A stretch of DNA of 64,000 nt from Isoetes taiwanensis. Taxonomy: Eukaryota; Streptophyta; Lycopodiopsida; Isoetales; Isoetaceae. Under the pieces are notes generated by a model. The model saw only the letters and a list, made by a program, of their open reading frames with translations. It had not been told where the DNA came from and made no database searches. Positions 1 to 11,083 of this stretch are shown piece after piece (position 1 is the stretch's first letter; every line of letters begins with the position of its first letter). The stretch is from contig JAJEKV010000051.1 in assembly GCA_021234155.1 (NCBI GenBank), positions 1,178,754 through 1,242,753 on the forward strand, in the 5' to 3' direction. Position numbers and translations under genes: made by a program.

Positions 1-722
1 TGCAAGTGTCTATAAGCTGTTTTTGTAACATGATAATAACTCTTTGGTCCCACATTTAGTTAGATAGCTCTGATTGAACTGCATCAGGTTTAACTTTGTT
101 AAATGATCATGCTTCCTAAGCCTACTACTTATAACTAAATAATGGTAGTCTAGCAAAGAAACAGTGAGCTATGGCCCCTGTAAATATCAATAAACCTTCT
201 TAAATAATTCCGATAATGGGAAAGTGATGGATTAAGAACTTGGAAGATGTTCTACATCACACATGCATACTCATATTTATGATAATGTGTACTTTAGCTT
301 GTGAACTCTTGACTTAACGTGTATCATATCATAGTTATTGGATTAGTGAGAACAAAGCCTGGGTGACGCCAGGATGGACCCTCTCGGACTAAGAATTAGT
401 GTTCCAGTCAGTAGTAAGTTCTTTGTTAGATAAGATCCTAACTAAAGTAAGTGTATATATGCTGAAACTTCCATTTGCATGTTCTAGGACATGTGACTTT
501 GGTCTCCTAATCTTTATATGTCTAATCTTGGTTTTTTCTTTTACTCTAAAAGATACTCTAGCTAGTACTTTCTACTTTGTACTTATATCCTTTTTATTTT
601 TTGCTTATGCTCTCACATAATTTTGTCCACGCCTTACTGTAAACATTATACTTAAATACTTTTGAACTTAATTTGCTTTGCTAACCTGAATTATTTTTAT
701 ACTTCTCTGATACATATTTCTA
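1..722 (+). other. No gene seen; probable 5' non-coding part of element copy A
   Basis: AT-rich sequence with only short random frames. It lies directly upstream of the ORF1 frame of retroelement copy A. Related copies carry a small exon ending in a GT donor ahead of ORF1, so this stretch is plausibly the 3' part of that intron; this is inference. A pyrimidine-poor but usable acceptor (CCTATGAACAG) follows at about 740-750, just inside the ORF. Confidence 0.35.
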
Positions 723-2444
723 ATGTCTCTTCTTGGGTCCTATGAACAGAATAATGATGAACAAGAAGAGTTCGCTAGGCTCTGGATCCCTGAGCTAAGG
801 CAAATTGGCTTTGCAAAACTCAGATGCCAAGTTTCCAACAAGGCGGTCCAGTCTGTAATTTGCTGCTTTAACAACCCAATTATACATGGAAGAATTATAG
901 AAAAGGAACGTTTGATCACAGATTGTAGGCTGTCTGCTGTTGCTTACTTGGGATTCAGCGGATGGATGATGGTACTGGCTGAAAAAATGAGAAGTACCCC
1001 TGAGAAATACATTCATATTGTGGATGAAGTATATGAAAATCTGCAGGACAAACTATATGACAGAACTGAAGTGGATGAGATATTTGAAAAGTTATATGAC
1101 ACCACAGAGGAGAAACTCAAGGATAACTTTGATGTGAAAAATCAGACGAAAGGAAAGGCAAAAAGAGCTCCTGAATACAAGAAGGTTGAACCTGAGATAC
1201 CACAGAGTACATCTGAGCCTATATTTGGGAATGGCCTTTTTAGCCTCTCTGCTTTTGGCCTTGGAACTACTGTTGCAGATAAAGAGAAGGAATCTACAAA
1301 AGATAAACAAAATGAAAATGAAATTGAGAAGGAGCTGGAATTGATTAATGAACACAAAAAAAGAGAAGAGGAAGCTAGAAAGTCTGATTACTTAAACAGA
1401 CTTGATCTAGCTAACACCACTTTGTTTCCTATGCTCTCCCATAGTATGGTTGAAGCACTTGCAGAGGAATGGGACCAGGACATATGGAAAAGCGGTAATA
1501 TGGGGGCTATAGCTCCAATCACTACTGAGGCCTGGATGGTTCTTGCTGGTATCAGCTATGACATGCGTGATAAAGCGTACAAGATTATTGAAAAAGGTGA
1601 ATATTACATTGAAAAAGACAAAGTCAATGTACCCTTTGACACCACACTCTTTGATAAGCATTGCCCCTGCCCTTATGGATTATACTGTAATCAGAAGAAC
1701 CACATGGCTATTGGCACTCCACTCAAGGAAGACTTTATACTTAGAAAAATCTGGAGATCTTTCTGTCCCTACTTTAAGTGTGCCTGCGAAATGCCTCCTC
1801 TAAGTAAAGCATGTGGGGATAATATCACTTGGTTTGACCATGCTATATGGTATATCCTCAACAATCTGGATACTGTTTTTCCTAAATCAGATTGCATGGT
1901 TGCCTTCATCACTCTTGTCGATCTTCTTAGCAAGAATTTGCAGAAACAAGTTATTGCCTTTATTAGTTATCTCAAGTTTAGGCAATTAATGCAAGAAATG
2001 GCTACGGATATTGCACATGATCCAAAACTGGATGTGGGTATGAAATATGGAAGCAGTAATATGGTCATGATTGCTGATATGATGCTGAGGCCTAAGGACT
2101 ATGCTATTCAAAAAACGGCAGGTGGGAACAAGCCCCCTCCTAATCAAGGTTACAATAGGCCAGCAAAGCCTAGGTTTGGCAAGCGGGGTGTCACTAATGC
2201 ATCATCCAACAATCTTACTCTTTGCTATTTTCCTCCTCGTATCTTCTCTAGGGGAGATAAGGACAAGGAAAAGTGTACTACAAGCACTCTTTCCTCCTAT
2301 GAAAGTTCCACAAGTACAATAGTTACAGAAGGAGCTGCACACAACATTTATGAGGCAGGTGAACAATCTGTGACCAAAACTAAAGCCTTTACCGGGGGCG
2401 CATTTCATGCTGAACCGAGTACCATCGACCTTACTGATGCCTAA
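723..2444 (+). CDS. ORF1 protein of a Penelope-like retroelement (copy A), open frame
   Basis: A 573-codon frame that looks whole. It is clearly homologous to the broken ORF1 at 13,386-15,013: shared blocks are the N-terminal W-x-LIQLGYAK / IPELRQIGFAK region, a VPFxTxxF segment, LRKIWRxFCP(Y/F)xKC, ITWFDHA(I/V)W and a YIxYLK(F/L)R helix. Residues C314, C316, C322 and H327 form a CCCH-like cluster, suggesting nucleic-acid binding; the other copy keeps it only in part. Residues about 130-230 are Lys/Glu-rich and probably disordered or coiled. The C-terminus (about 460-500) is Pro/Gly/Lys/Arg-rich. An AG acceptor about ten codons in suggests the true start may be on an upstream exon. I know no named family for it; the role as an RNA-binding partner of the element's RT is inferred from position. 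It could instead be a capsid-like protein. Confidence 0.6.
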   Translation: MSLLGSYEQNNDEQEEFARLWIPELRQIGFAKLRCQVSNKAVQSVICCFNNPIIHGRIIEKERLITDCRLSAVAYLGFSGWMMVLAEKMRSTPEKYIHIVDEVYENLQDKLYDRTEVDEIFEKLYDTTEEKLKDNFDVKNQTKGKAKRAPEYKKVEPEIPQSTSEPIFGNGLFSLSAFGLGTTVADKEKESTKDKQNENEIEKELELINEHKKREEEARKSDYLNRLDLANTTLFPMLSHSMVEALAEEWDQDIWKSGNMGAIAPITTEAWMVLAGISYDMRDKAYKIIEKGEYYIEKDKVNVPFDTTLFDKHCPCPYGLYCNQKNHMAIGTPLKEDFILRKIWRSFCPYFKCACEMPPLSKACGDNITWFDHAIWYILNNLDTVFPKSDCMVAFITLVDLLSKNLQKQVIAFISYLKFRQLMQEMATDIAHDPKLDVGMKYGSSNMVMIADMMLRPKDYAIQKTAGGNKPPPNQGYNRPAKPRFGKRGVTNASSNNLTLCYFPPRIFSRGDKDKEKCTTSTLSSYESSTSTIVTEGAAHNIYEAGEQSVTKTKAFTGGAFHAEPSTIDLTDA

Positions 2445-3322
2445 AAAAGGTTGGTGCATCTCTTTTATATGCAACTAATCTACTTTTCTGGATTATATTT
2501 TTAGATGTGTTACGAGTAAATAACTCTAGTTATTATGGCCTTGTTTAAACTTTCTATTAATAAGGCACATGTATTTTTAGACTGTCTATCATAATCTGCA
2601 TATAATAATAAAAAATAAAAAAATGGTTACATGATGGTATATGTTAAGTACCCATTCTTAGCTATGGAGACAGACATATGCAGAAAACGTGGATCTCGGT
2701 GGTTAATACCTAGGTGTTACTGCTATTACAGCAAATCTACCCTGGTATTATATGACAAAGTGTACACAATCAGGTATTAGAATTAATAATGGATGCAGGA
2801 CCTCCTGTGTAGAACTAACAACACAGAGGCACTCTTACATTTCTTCATATCTCCTATGGCTCTTTTGCTTTTTGATAAGATGAGTTTCTTTTAAGCCTTT
2901 ACACATGGAAGTCTTACAATAGACTTTATCAGTTACTCGACTTGGTTAATAACCATACCAGATGGTTGGAGATGGACGCTAATAATAGGAGATCGATATT
3001 AACGAGAATGGGCAACTCTGTTAAAATTTGTAGCCATGCTACAAAGCAGAAGCATCCTAGGTATGTTGATACGACTTTAAATACATGGAATCCCCATGAT
3101 ATTTTACTCTGAAAGCATTAACCAGTTTCGCAGGATCTAGTGCAACCCTAGTATATGTGTCAATTTGTGCTGGTACATGGTCATTTTTTACACTAGTATA
3201 GGAATTTACAAGTCACGTTTTAATACGAATGTAGGGCACGACAAGAACTTGCAGCATAGGAACATGCTAAAACTCGAACATGCACCGTAGGACGCATTAA
3301 GTTTCTTGTATATATATATAGC
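2445..3322 (+). mobile_element. Downstream part of copy A, ending in a Y-family 3' end
   Basis: No coding frame is supported. Positions about 3,238-3,322 carry the Y-family terminal block: AGAACTTGCAGCATAGGAAC, then GCTAAAACTCGAACATGCAC, the CCGTAGGACGCATTAAG segment, and TTTCTTG followed by (TA)n. The same block occurs near 17.9, 19.4, 38.7 and 56.2 kb. I could not place the 5' end of this Y copy, so the boundary with retroelement copy A is unknown. Confidence 0.5.
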
Positions 3323-4472
3323 CAGTTTTGCCTTAACCTCCCAGAGGCCAAGACTTATCAGACCCATTATCAATCAATGGGGAGCCCCATGGAACCATGC
3401 CTTTCAAATAGAACCAACACATGTTGTGCAAAACTGTTGCATTCCAAGTTCCAAATGCAGCCATGAGAAGTTTTCAAATGTGTAATACATTTCTGGGCCG
3501 AAACTATAGGTGGCAGATATGCAATCAGATATAGCAAATAAATTTAAATGCATGGCATTTAATTGCAAGGCAATCACACTAGTCAAAAGCATAATTTTCA
3601 GCAAGCCCACAAGCTATTAAGTACAATACATGAGAGCCCCTAGTGGGAGAGATTTATTATGCTTCCAAAACCTGCGTGTGCATCATAAAGACTTGCTGAG
3701 AATATGCTAAGAGTCAGCATGCGTTTAAGGTTCGTAAATAACAACTAAAAAATAGCACATAATTATATTAATGCTTTTTATTAAGACATTGTGTCATAAT
3801 GTTTTGCAATCTGCATGTGACAAATATGCAGAGTCATGGCAGTAAAATGCAACATGCCTTTTTCATGCTTTTTCATATCAGCTTATTATAAGGATTGATG
3901 AAAATAGATAGTCATTCCAGATGTAATATCAGGCAGCTACAATTTCTAAGGCATATGAAGGATAACCTCAGCTTATAATTAGAGTAAATTCGAAGCTCCT
4001 GGGTTCAAACATTGAAGCATAATAACAAGTACAGCATGCTATGTTCATAAAGATCATGACTATTTTTCATGAAGGCACATACACGTAAGATATAACTCTG
4101 TTTTCAGAAATAGTAATATGCATTTCGGATATCCAAAATTTAGCTATAGCCAAGACAAAACATAACTTGTAGATAGAGTTTATACCAGTAGCTCTTTTCC
4201 AAGTAAAGCTTGCCTTCTAATGATTATGGTGGAGGACTATACTGTTTATGTAGTCATATTTAAACGACAAGCAAATAACAACAAAGTGATCTGGTCCTTG
4301 AAGAAACACGCTCCAAAGACATCCCATAGACTGAAATACAAGCACCACAGAAAGGCCACTTGTACAGCCTAGCCATAAGGTTCAGAAATGTCTATTCATG
4401 CTACACTTAAGAATCTCTGCATATCTCACCTTTTCTATGCTCTATATTGGACATAACTATGCATTGCCAATG
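3323..4472. other. No gene seen
   Basis: About 1.15 kb of AT-rich sequence downstream of the PPR relic on the minus strand. The only frame of note (3,404-3,610) has no recognisable motif. It may be the 3' flank of the PPR gene. Confidence 0.4.
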
Positions 4473-5953
4473 TTAATGTTTACATGAACATGTACCATTG
4501 CTGAAGTGGTGCACATGATAAGCATCCCTTATGATGATTTCTCGCTGTTCAATTTTAAAGATGATTTTAGTTGCATTATGACAATCCATACATACGTGAA
4601 GACTTTTCGTTGCTCGAATAGTTGTGCCTGGAGGTGTGCTTATAAGCCCATAGGCTACTGCCAATTTCTCACAGTGGCCACATAAAGCATCTTCCTTGTC
4701 ATCATCTGACATCTGCTGCACAATCAGATCAAGTTTTGGCAAATATCCTGCCTCCTTTATTTTACTGCTTAATGTCTTCAACATGTTATAAATCTCCTCT
4801 CTCTGAGGATGAGTTTTGTCACCAACTATGAATTCATGCAGCTTATTGTCTATCTCAATCCATGCCTTTGCTGGCTTTTTCCATGCACCTATTTGTTGTC
4901 TACGCTCTTCCACTTTTGCCGCATTCTTCCACATTCCAGCATCAGAATATATGGATGACATGAGCACATATCCACCAGCATGCTGCTGATCCAATAGCAC
5001 AATTTTGTCAAAACACTTTCTTGCAAGTTCCACATTACCATACATTTTGCATGCAGAAAGCACAGATGTCCAAACAATAATATCTGGTTGTATGGTTTTG
5101 ACTAATTTCTCTGTCTGACGCAAATGTCCTGAACGACCAAGAAGATCAATCATGCAGCTATGGTGACGAATATCGGGTATCATATCATAGTCCTCAATCA
5201 TGGATGTAAAAAACTCAGAACCATCATTCACCAAACCTGCATGACTGCAAGCAGCGAGAACAGTACAAAATGCTGCTTTATCCGGCTTGATACTTTCAAG
5301 TTGCATGTCCTTGAGATATTGACCAGCCAATTTAACATTGCCACACTGGGCATATCCTGCAATCATTGCACCCCATGTTGCCACACCTTGAATACATATC
5401 GACAAGTGCATTCCCCACAGACATCTCAGAAGTAAGCCCATCCTCTATAATCTGCTTGTGTATATTTCTACCTTGTTCTACAGCACCTATGCTGCCACAT
5501 GCTTTTAGCATACTAAGAAATGTAATTTTGCTAGGCTTCATGCCCTCATGCTGCATTTTTCCAAAGCATTCTAAAGCAAGACGACCTTCTCCACATTGGG
5601 CATACGCACCTATCATCGCACTCCATGTTACAATGTTCTTTGTGTTCAATGCGTCAAAGACCTTCCGTGCATTGTCCAAGCTCCTGCACCTGGCATACAT
5701 ATCCACCAAAGTGCTGCCCACAACAACATCATTCTGAAGGCCAGACTTTCTTATCTGGTCATGAATTCTTTTGCCCTGATCTACAGTCCAACATGCTTTT
5801 AAAATGCTCAGGAATGTGAATTTGTCTGGGGTTACGCCTTCCTTTTGCATTATAGTGTACAACTGAAGAGCAAGGTGCGCCATAGCCACGGCTGCGAAGG
5901 AATGGGCTGGATGACCTAGCACTTACAGGCACCAGCCAGTTTTTAGCAGTCAC
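4473..5953 (-). pseudogene. PLS-class PPR protein with DYW domain, truncated and frameshifted
   Basis: PPR-DYW proteins bind organellar RNA and carry out C-to-U editing. The frame from 5,922 down to 5,332 holds about five PPR motifs (for example VTPDKFTFLSILKACW, DVVVGSTLVDMYARC, NIVTWSAMIGAYAQCGE). The frame from 5,441 down to 4,473 holds further PPRs, the E/E+ region and the DYW deaminase. Both zinc-site motifs are present: HxE in GHCEKLAVAYGL and CxxC in CMDCHNATK. The end reads HHFSNGTCSCKH and stops, so the DYW tripeptide is lost. Two faults are visible: a short deletion plus frame change between DMYSRCG and GVATWGAMIAGY (5,332-5,441), and loss of the N-terminus beyond 5,953, where homology stops. 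At roughly 490 residues it is shorter than usual for the family. Likely a decaying pseudogene. Confidence 0.88.
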
Positions 5954-8121
5954 CAGTATATGCTAGGCATATGCCGGCATATACCTGGATATGCCCACAT
6001 ACCCACATAAACGAGGGTTTGCCCCCCTAGGGGCAACCCAAAAATCCTATTGGGTCTTTAATATAGGAATAGGATTTAGAGTTGAAAATTTTAGGCTTTT
6101 AATAGCCAGAATGAATATTATTGGGTCTCTAATAACCGGAATGACATTTAGGGGTGTATGAGCTAGGGAGATGGCATTGGAAAAGGAAAATTCAATTAAC
6201 TTAGTTTTGATATGTAATGGGTGCGCAAAGAAGGGATAAGGGATCCACCTGCACATAATCACCAAAGATAATTTTCCCATTTAGCTTCTTAGCCAAAATC
6301 TATGCCCACAGGAATAGGCCCAGGTGTGATAATCCACTTGGGATGTTTTGCTCTTCCCCATTTTTCCTACCGATTTCGTTTATTAGGAGATCTAACCCAT
6401 CTAACACAGTTTATGTGTGGTTTTGTTTGCGCTGCAAAATGATAAATCCGCTCCAACCATTTAAACCAAATTCACTCTATAAAGCCGATGATTGAGCATA
6501 GTGCACCTAAATATTTCTTAGGCTAGGTGACGCTTGTGCTGGATGACATATTTGGGCATGGATAAATAACTCTAAAGCATTAGGGGCAATAGTATATTTT
6601 ATACCATGGATGAAAATATTTTCAAGAATAGAATAGAATTAAAACAATAAAACAATAAAACAATTAAACCATTGTGAGAAGGTGAGAACCCATAGTGCTG
6701 CACCAGTCAGCACTGGTACCCAGGGGAATCGACACAAACGGCACTGCTATTTTAGCATCGGCCTGCCACCGATCATCGTCACGTGAGATTGCCACGTTAG
6801 CAACGCAGATTACAGAAGCTCCGCAGTAGAACAACAGTTTTTTTTGGGCGGAGGCTTATCTCCTGTGTGGATTTGTCTCGGTAAGAGTTCTGTGAAGAAC
6901 TTCTGGAAATAATAAAACTCAAACCAATCGAATTTTGCACTAATTGCAAAAACATCCTTACAGATCCGGCCAGTTTGTGCTTCATTCATGTTTATCTACC
7001 AGGAATTTAATGGGCTGTTATGCATAGTAGCAAGTATATCCAGGCAAGTATATCCGGGCAAGATTTCTTATACACAGTGACGATTAAACCCTGCCACAGA
7101 GATGCAGCAGGATTAATCGATTTACAGATTACAGCTTCGCTAAAATTCAAATCAATACTGTGCCTTGTGGCCCAATGCCTTAAGCGAAATGCAGATTGGG
7201 TTCCATCCATGGACTTCAACTCCAGAATTCGAGCTTCCGGTATGTTTCACTCTCCGGATGTATCATTCTAAGATCATTCTAAGGGGGCTAAATCTTAACC
7301 TGCCTGTGGCCGTAACTAAAACGCTTTTGCAAAGTCTTTTCATATTGTCATTCTAAAACCAAGGAGTTCGTTTTTGCAGAAACACCATCATCCAGGGCCG
7401 ATTTCTTTGATATCCACATACGCGTTGCACTTTCATATCGAAGCAGGGTAGAAGCTGCTTCTAATGTTTACATAGGCTTCAACCATCGGCAAACAAGATG
7501 TGAAATCAAATGGCGCATCATCAGTTCAAGAATCGCTGGGCTCATGCTTTTCAGGGTAGAAATCCAAAGACAGAGGCTTAAGTTATGGCGGGGGAATTTG
7601 TGGCCATTCTACACAGTTTTTCTAAAATATAATTACTCTTCCAGAAACTGGAAATTGTGAGACCCTGTAGATTCGAGATTAATTACGTTCTCGTCCTTCT
7701 TGGATCGCATAGAAAGGTCATTGAAATACCGTCAAATTGTTTTGTAAATCTATTTTGCCTCGATTGACTGAACCGAACAACAGGTGCTGATGAATCCGGC
7801 CATAACAGAAAGAAGCCATAGCTGAGCTTGGAAAAAATATTAAAAGATGGGGCAAGGCGGTGAACAAAATACAACAAAGCAACATGAGGGACCAGAAGGG
7901 GGTGAGAGCCTGGCAAGCGCGCGGCTGGGCCTCGGTTCTTGTAGCCAGGGAGGCTGCCGGAAAAAACATTCTAAAAACTTACTAATTCTAAAAACTATAA
8001 AACACTCTAATTTTTTCCCGGAAGTTACATATATCTAATTCCAAAAAACTATAATTTTTTGCCGGAAAGTTACATATATCTAATTCCAAAAGCCAGCTAG
8101 TAATCTTATATATAGGAAGAT
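5954..8121. other. No gene seen between PPR relic and retroelement B
   Basis: About 2.2 kb without a convincing frame on either strand. Small structures only: short CATATGC/GCATATG repeats at 5,955-6,000, at the edge of the PPR relic; an AAAACAATAAAACAATAAAA run near 6,640; and a direct repeat of CGGAAGTTACATATATCTAATTCCAAAA type at about 8,020-8,048 and 8,062-8,092, immediately before the retroelement repeat. Confidence 0.4.
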
Positions 8122-10876
8122 ATATATACCCAAGCCTAATCCATTCCCAGAATGAACCAGACCATCCCAAAAGACCAAATGGCCTATCAGGACTTATCAG
8201 TCCCTAATGAATAGGGGGACCTTAGGAACCAAATAAATTAAACTGGACGTAGATCCAAAAAGCAAGAGACCCATAAAACATTGGAGATATTCCAGAAAAA
8301 ACATCTTGCATCAGATGAAAAACATTTCAGAATTGAGAGTGCAAATATTTTTAAACTTAATTCCAAAGTTTTAGCACTTTAATCCAATAAGGGAACGTTA
8401 GGAATATTGGAAATGATCAAACCAAGATACAAGCATGTTTGAATTGCATAAAGGAATTTCAGTATCCTTAGAAAAAATTTTATCCCTACCATATTTTAAG
8501 GGGAGGTAATACAGTGCAAATCTTAACAGGGCATAAATGTAGGTAAACATTTCAGCTTCACTCAAACTGTCAAATATTAATATGATCTTTTGCAATTTCA
8601 GCATTTTTCAAGCATGTTCATATCAGAAGATTTATCAGTCAAAATATGCAGAAACTTTCAAATATTATTTCATAATATTCCTGAAATATATCCATAAATG
8701 TTGTATGAAGACATATACTATGTAAAACATGGTATGCCATGCCACAGAAGCAAATGTTTATGTAGATCAGATGCCTTATACCAGGCTCAACCAAACTGGA
8801 ATGCAAGTGTTCCAAAGAAGTTTTGCAAAAATGCTTACCAGCCTTAGAGTAAAGACTTAGAAAACTAACAAATAGAGATGAACTTGAGAAATCATGATGT
8901 CTAAGACAGACAATATGTTGTAGATTTCCTTCTGTACCAAGAACTCCATGCATCCAAAGATCAACAAAGATTTGGAGGAGTAAAAGCAGGGTTACGCACC
9001 CAAACATGTCAACGTTAGCATGATAATGGTAGCGAGACAAGGGATGACAGGTAAGCTATTGTTTTACTCGGCTCTTCGCCCTTCACCAAACTGTTAGTCC
9101 ATGTAATACATGATAAAAACCAACATGTAACAAACTATATAGATTGTCATGAAATTCTGAGATATGCTTCTAAAGCAAATTACAAGGGTTCAATAATTCA
9201 GCTCAGATATCCCTGTTTAAGAGAATGTGTATATTAGCCACCGGATTCTACTTTATCCATTAAACCCTTTATTTTAGAGATAGATATATTTCTGGAAATA
9301 TATTTTTAAACACATCTATTAGAGAAGTCAATATAAGTCATAGATTATATGGACACCGTCAGATAAGAATGAAAACTAGAAAGTTCTTGGCTTTGTTTTC
9401 GATAAATCGAGAGAGCCTGTTAGCTAAAGCATAAGAAATTATGTAAAAACCTGATTAAAATTTGGATAGGTTCATTCCCATCGGGTTCGACAATGCTCTG
9501 CTCCTCTTGTTGATATTATCGACAATGTTGGTGATGTGTGGGCTGGTGCTTCCTTGTCCACTGTATTCTCCGTAGATGTAAAGAACCTTTTAACACCAGT
9601 GGGATTGCTTGGTCCAGCAAACTTCTTAGCAGTGGGAATAGGTGTTGATGTAGCAGAATCGAGATGATACCTTTCCACAATCCTTTCGGGGAGGCGCTTA
9701 GTAGGTGAGCTATGGATTGACGACCTGCGCTCTACACAAGGCATTGAGATCAAGTCCAGCTTTCTTGATAAGATCAAGGAGTTTGGCTCTGGTAGCTCCC
9801 TTGTTGGTAGCTCCTTCCGTTTTCCCCATATTGGCCAAGAGATGGTAACAAAATCAGAGATGGAGAATTGGGTATAATGGGTCGAGAAAAGGCTTGAGAT
9901 CGACCAGACCTCATGCTCAAATGAAGAAAGCAAATCCCTATGGTAAATTTGCTTGCTGCTAATAAAGGGATACAACCCTAAAAAACGCACATGCCATCTC
10001 ATTTCCGGCATGGAAATAAGCTAGGAAGGCAAAAAATCAGGTAAAGGCAGTCGTATGCAAATTTCCAGCAAAGATTTGGAAAAGAAAAAAGTTAAAAAGC
10101 ATCATACCTTTTTGCATGCATATCCAGCTATTTCTGTAAGGCATATTTCGGGCAGAAGGACAGCGGGGCTCATCTGTACCATAGGTTAGAGATCAAAAGG
10201 TGGAACTGCCGTTAAGGTCTGCATCAGCACTGGCCGGTAGAGCAAGGATCGTCCGCCTTTCTGTTGCGATAAGCGGAACCCTAAAAAGTTAAAGGATTTA
10301 TCCAGAAAAGCAAAATTTCGAAAAAGCCTTGTTAGGATTTCAAAGGTCATATTTAACCCACGTGGGTAGAACCAATACTATAAACAAATACCAAAAGTAG
10401 TTAAAGGGTTAGATGTTCCGAAAATATGTGATAGCTTGGAGAACTATAGATCGATATTTGTCTAGCAATTTAACAAGTGTTCCCATGGATGCCACAATAT
10501 CAATGATAGGTTAGAGGTATATTCCCATATTAGTAAAGTTCCAGACCCTATGCCTGTCAGGCTTACACAATCTGGAGAGGGCCGGCTTGTTTCAGCTGTA
10601 GGTAGATCACAACCTTACGTTATGTACCAATTTTTTCAAAATCAAAAGCAAGTCTATTTAGGAATGTTATGTTCAGTTATGTTAAATGAGGTAAAGGATG
10701 CTATTGGTTCAAGAAATAGGCTATTTTCTGCAGATCATACTATTGCATGAAACATGCGTTCCAGGCCTATGATCATTAGGATTTATCCATATTAACCAAG
10801 ACTCAGTTATTAGCATAACAGTTTGGGAAGCCTATCATGTCTTTAGGATATATATATATATTTATATAGATATATA
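8122..10876 (-). repeat. Left 2.75-kb direct repeat (pLTR-like) of retroelement B
   Basis: Starts ATATATACCCAAGCCTAATC and ends TTTATATAGATATATA; matches 15,127-17,877 over its whole length with scattered small differences. In element orientation it is the downstream repeat. It contains a decayed second copy of the ORF0 exon (about 9,470-10,011) and otherwise AT-rich, probably intronic or regulatory sequence. Confidence 0.93.
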
Positions 10877-11083
10877 TAGCAAAAAAATGGCCTACCTCCT
10901 ACCGGAGGACAGAAAGGGTCCAATATGTAATACGGGATCAGGTGGGTCCCTATATTACATGGGGATCCAACTGTCCACTAAATTAGAAAAAGAGCAGTTA
11001 TAACAAGCATAGGTAAAGGCTGAGGAAGATATAAAAGTACACATTTGAATTTCGGGATCTTGATAATAGTGGATGTATCAAAT

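Noticed and set aside
399-620. 73-codon plus-strand frame with hydrophobic C-terminus
   Set aside because: AT-rich low-complexity hydrophobic translation, no motif, lies in probable intron of copy A.
5366-5819. Plus-strand frames of 64-123 codons
   Set aside because: Antisense to the PPR relic; composition follows the PPR codons.
7683-8038. Overlapping frames on both strands near 7.7-8.0 kb
   Set aside because: Mutual shadows without recognisable domains.
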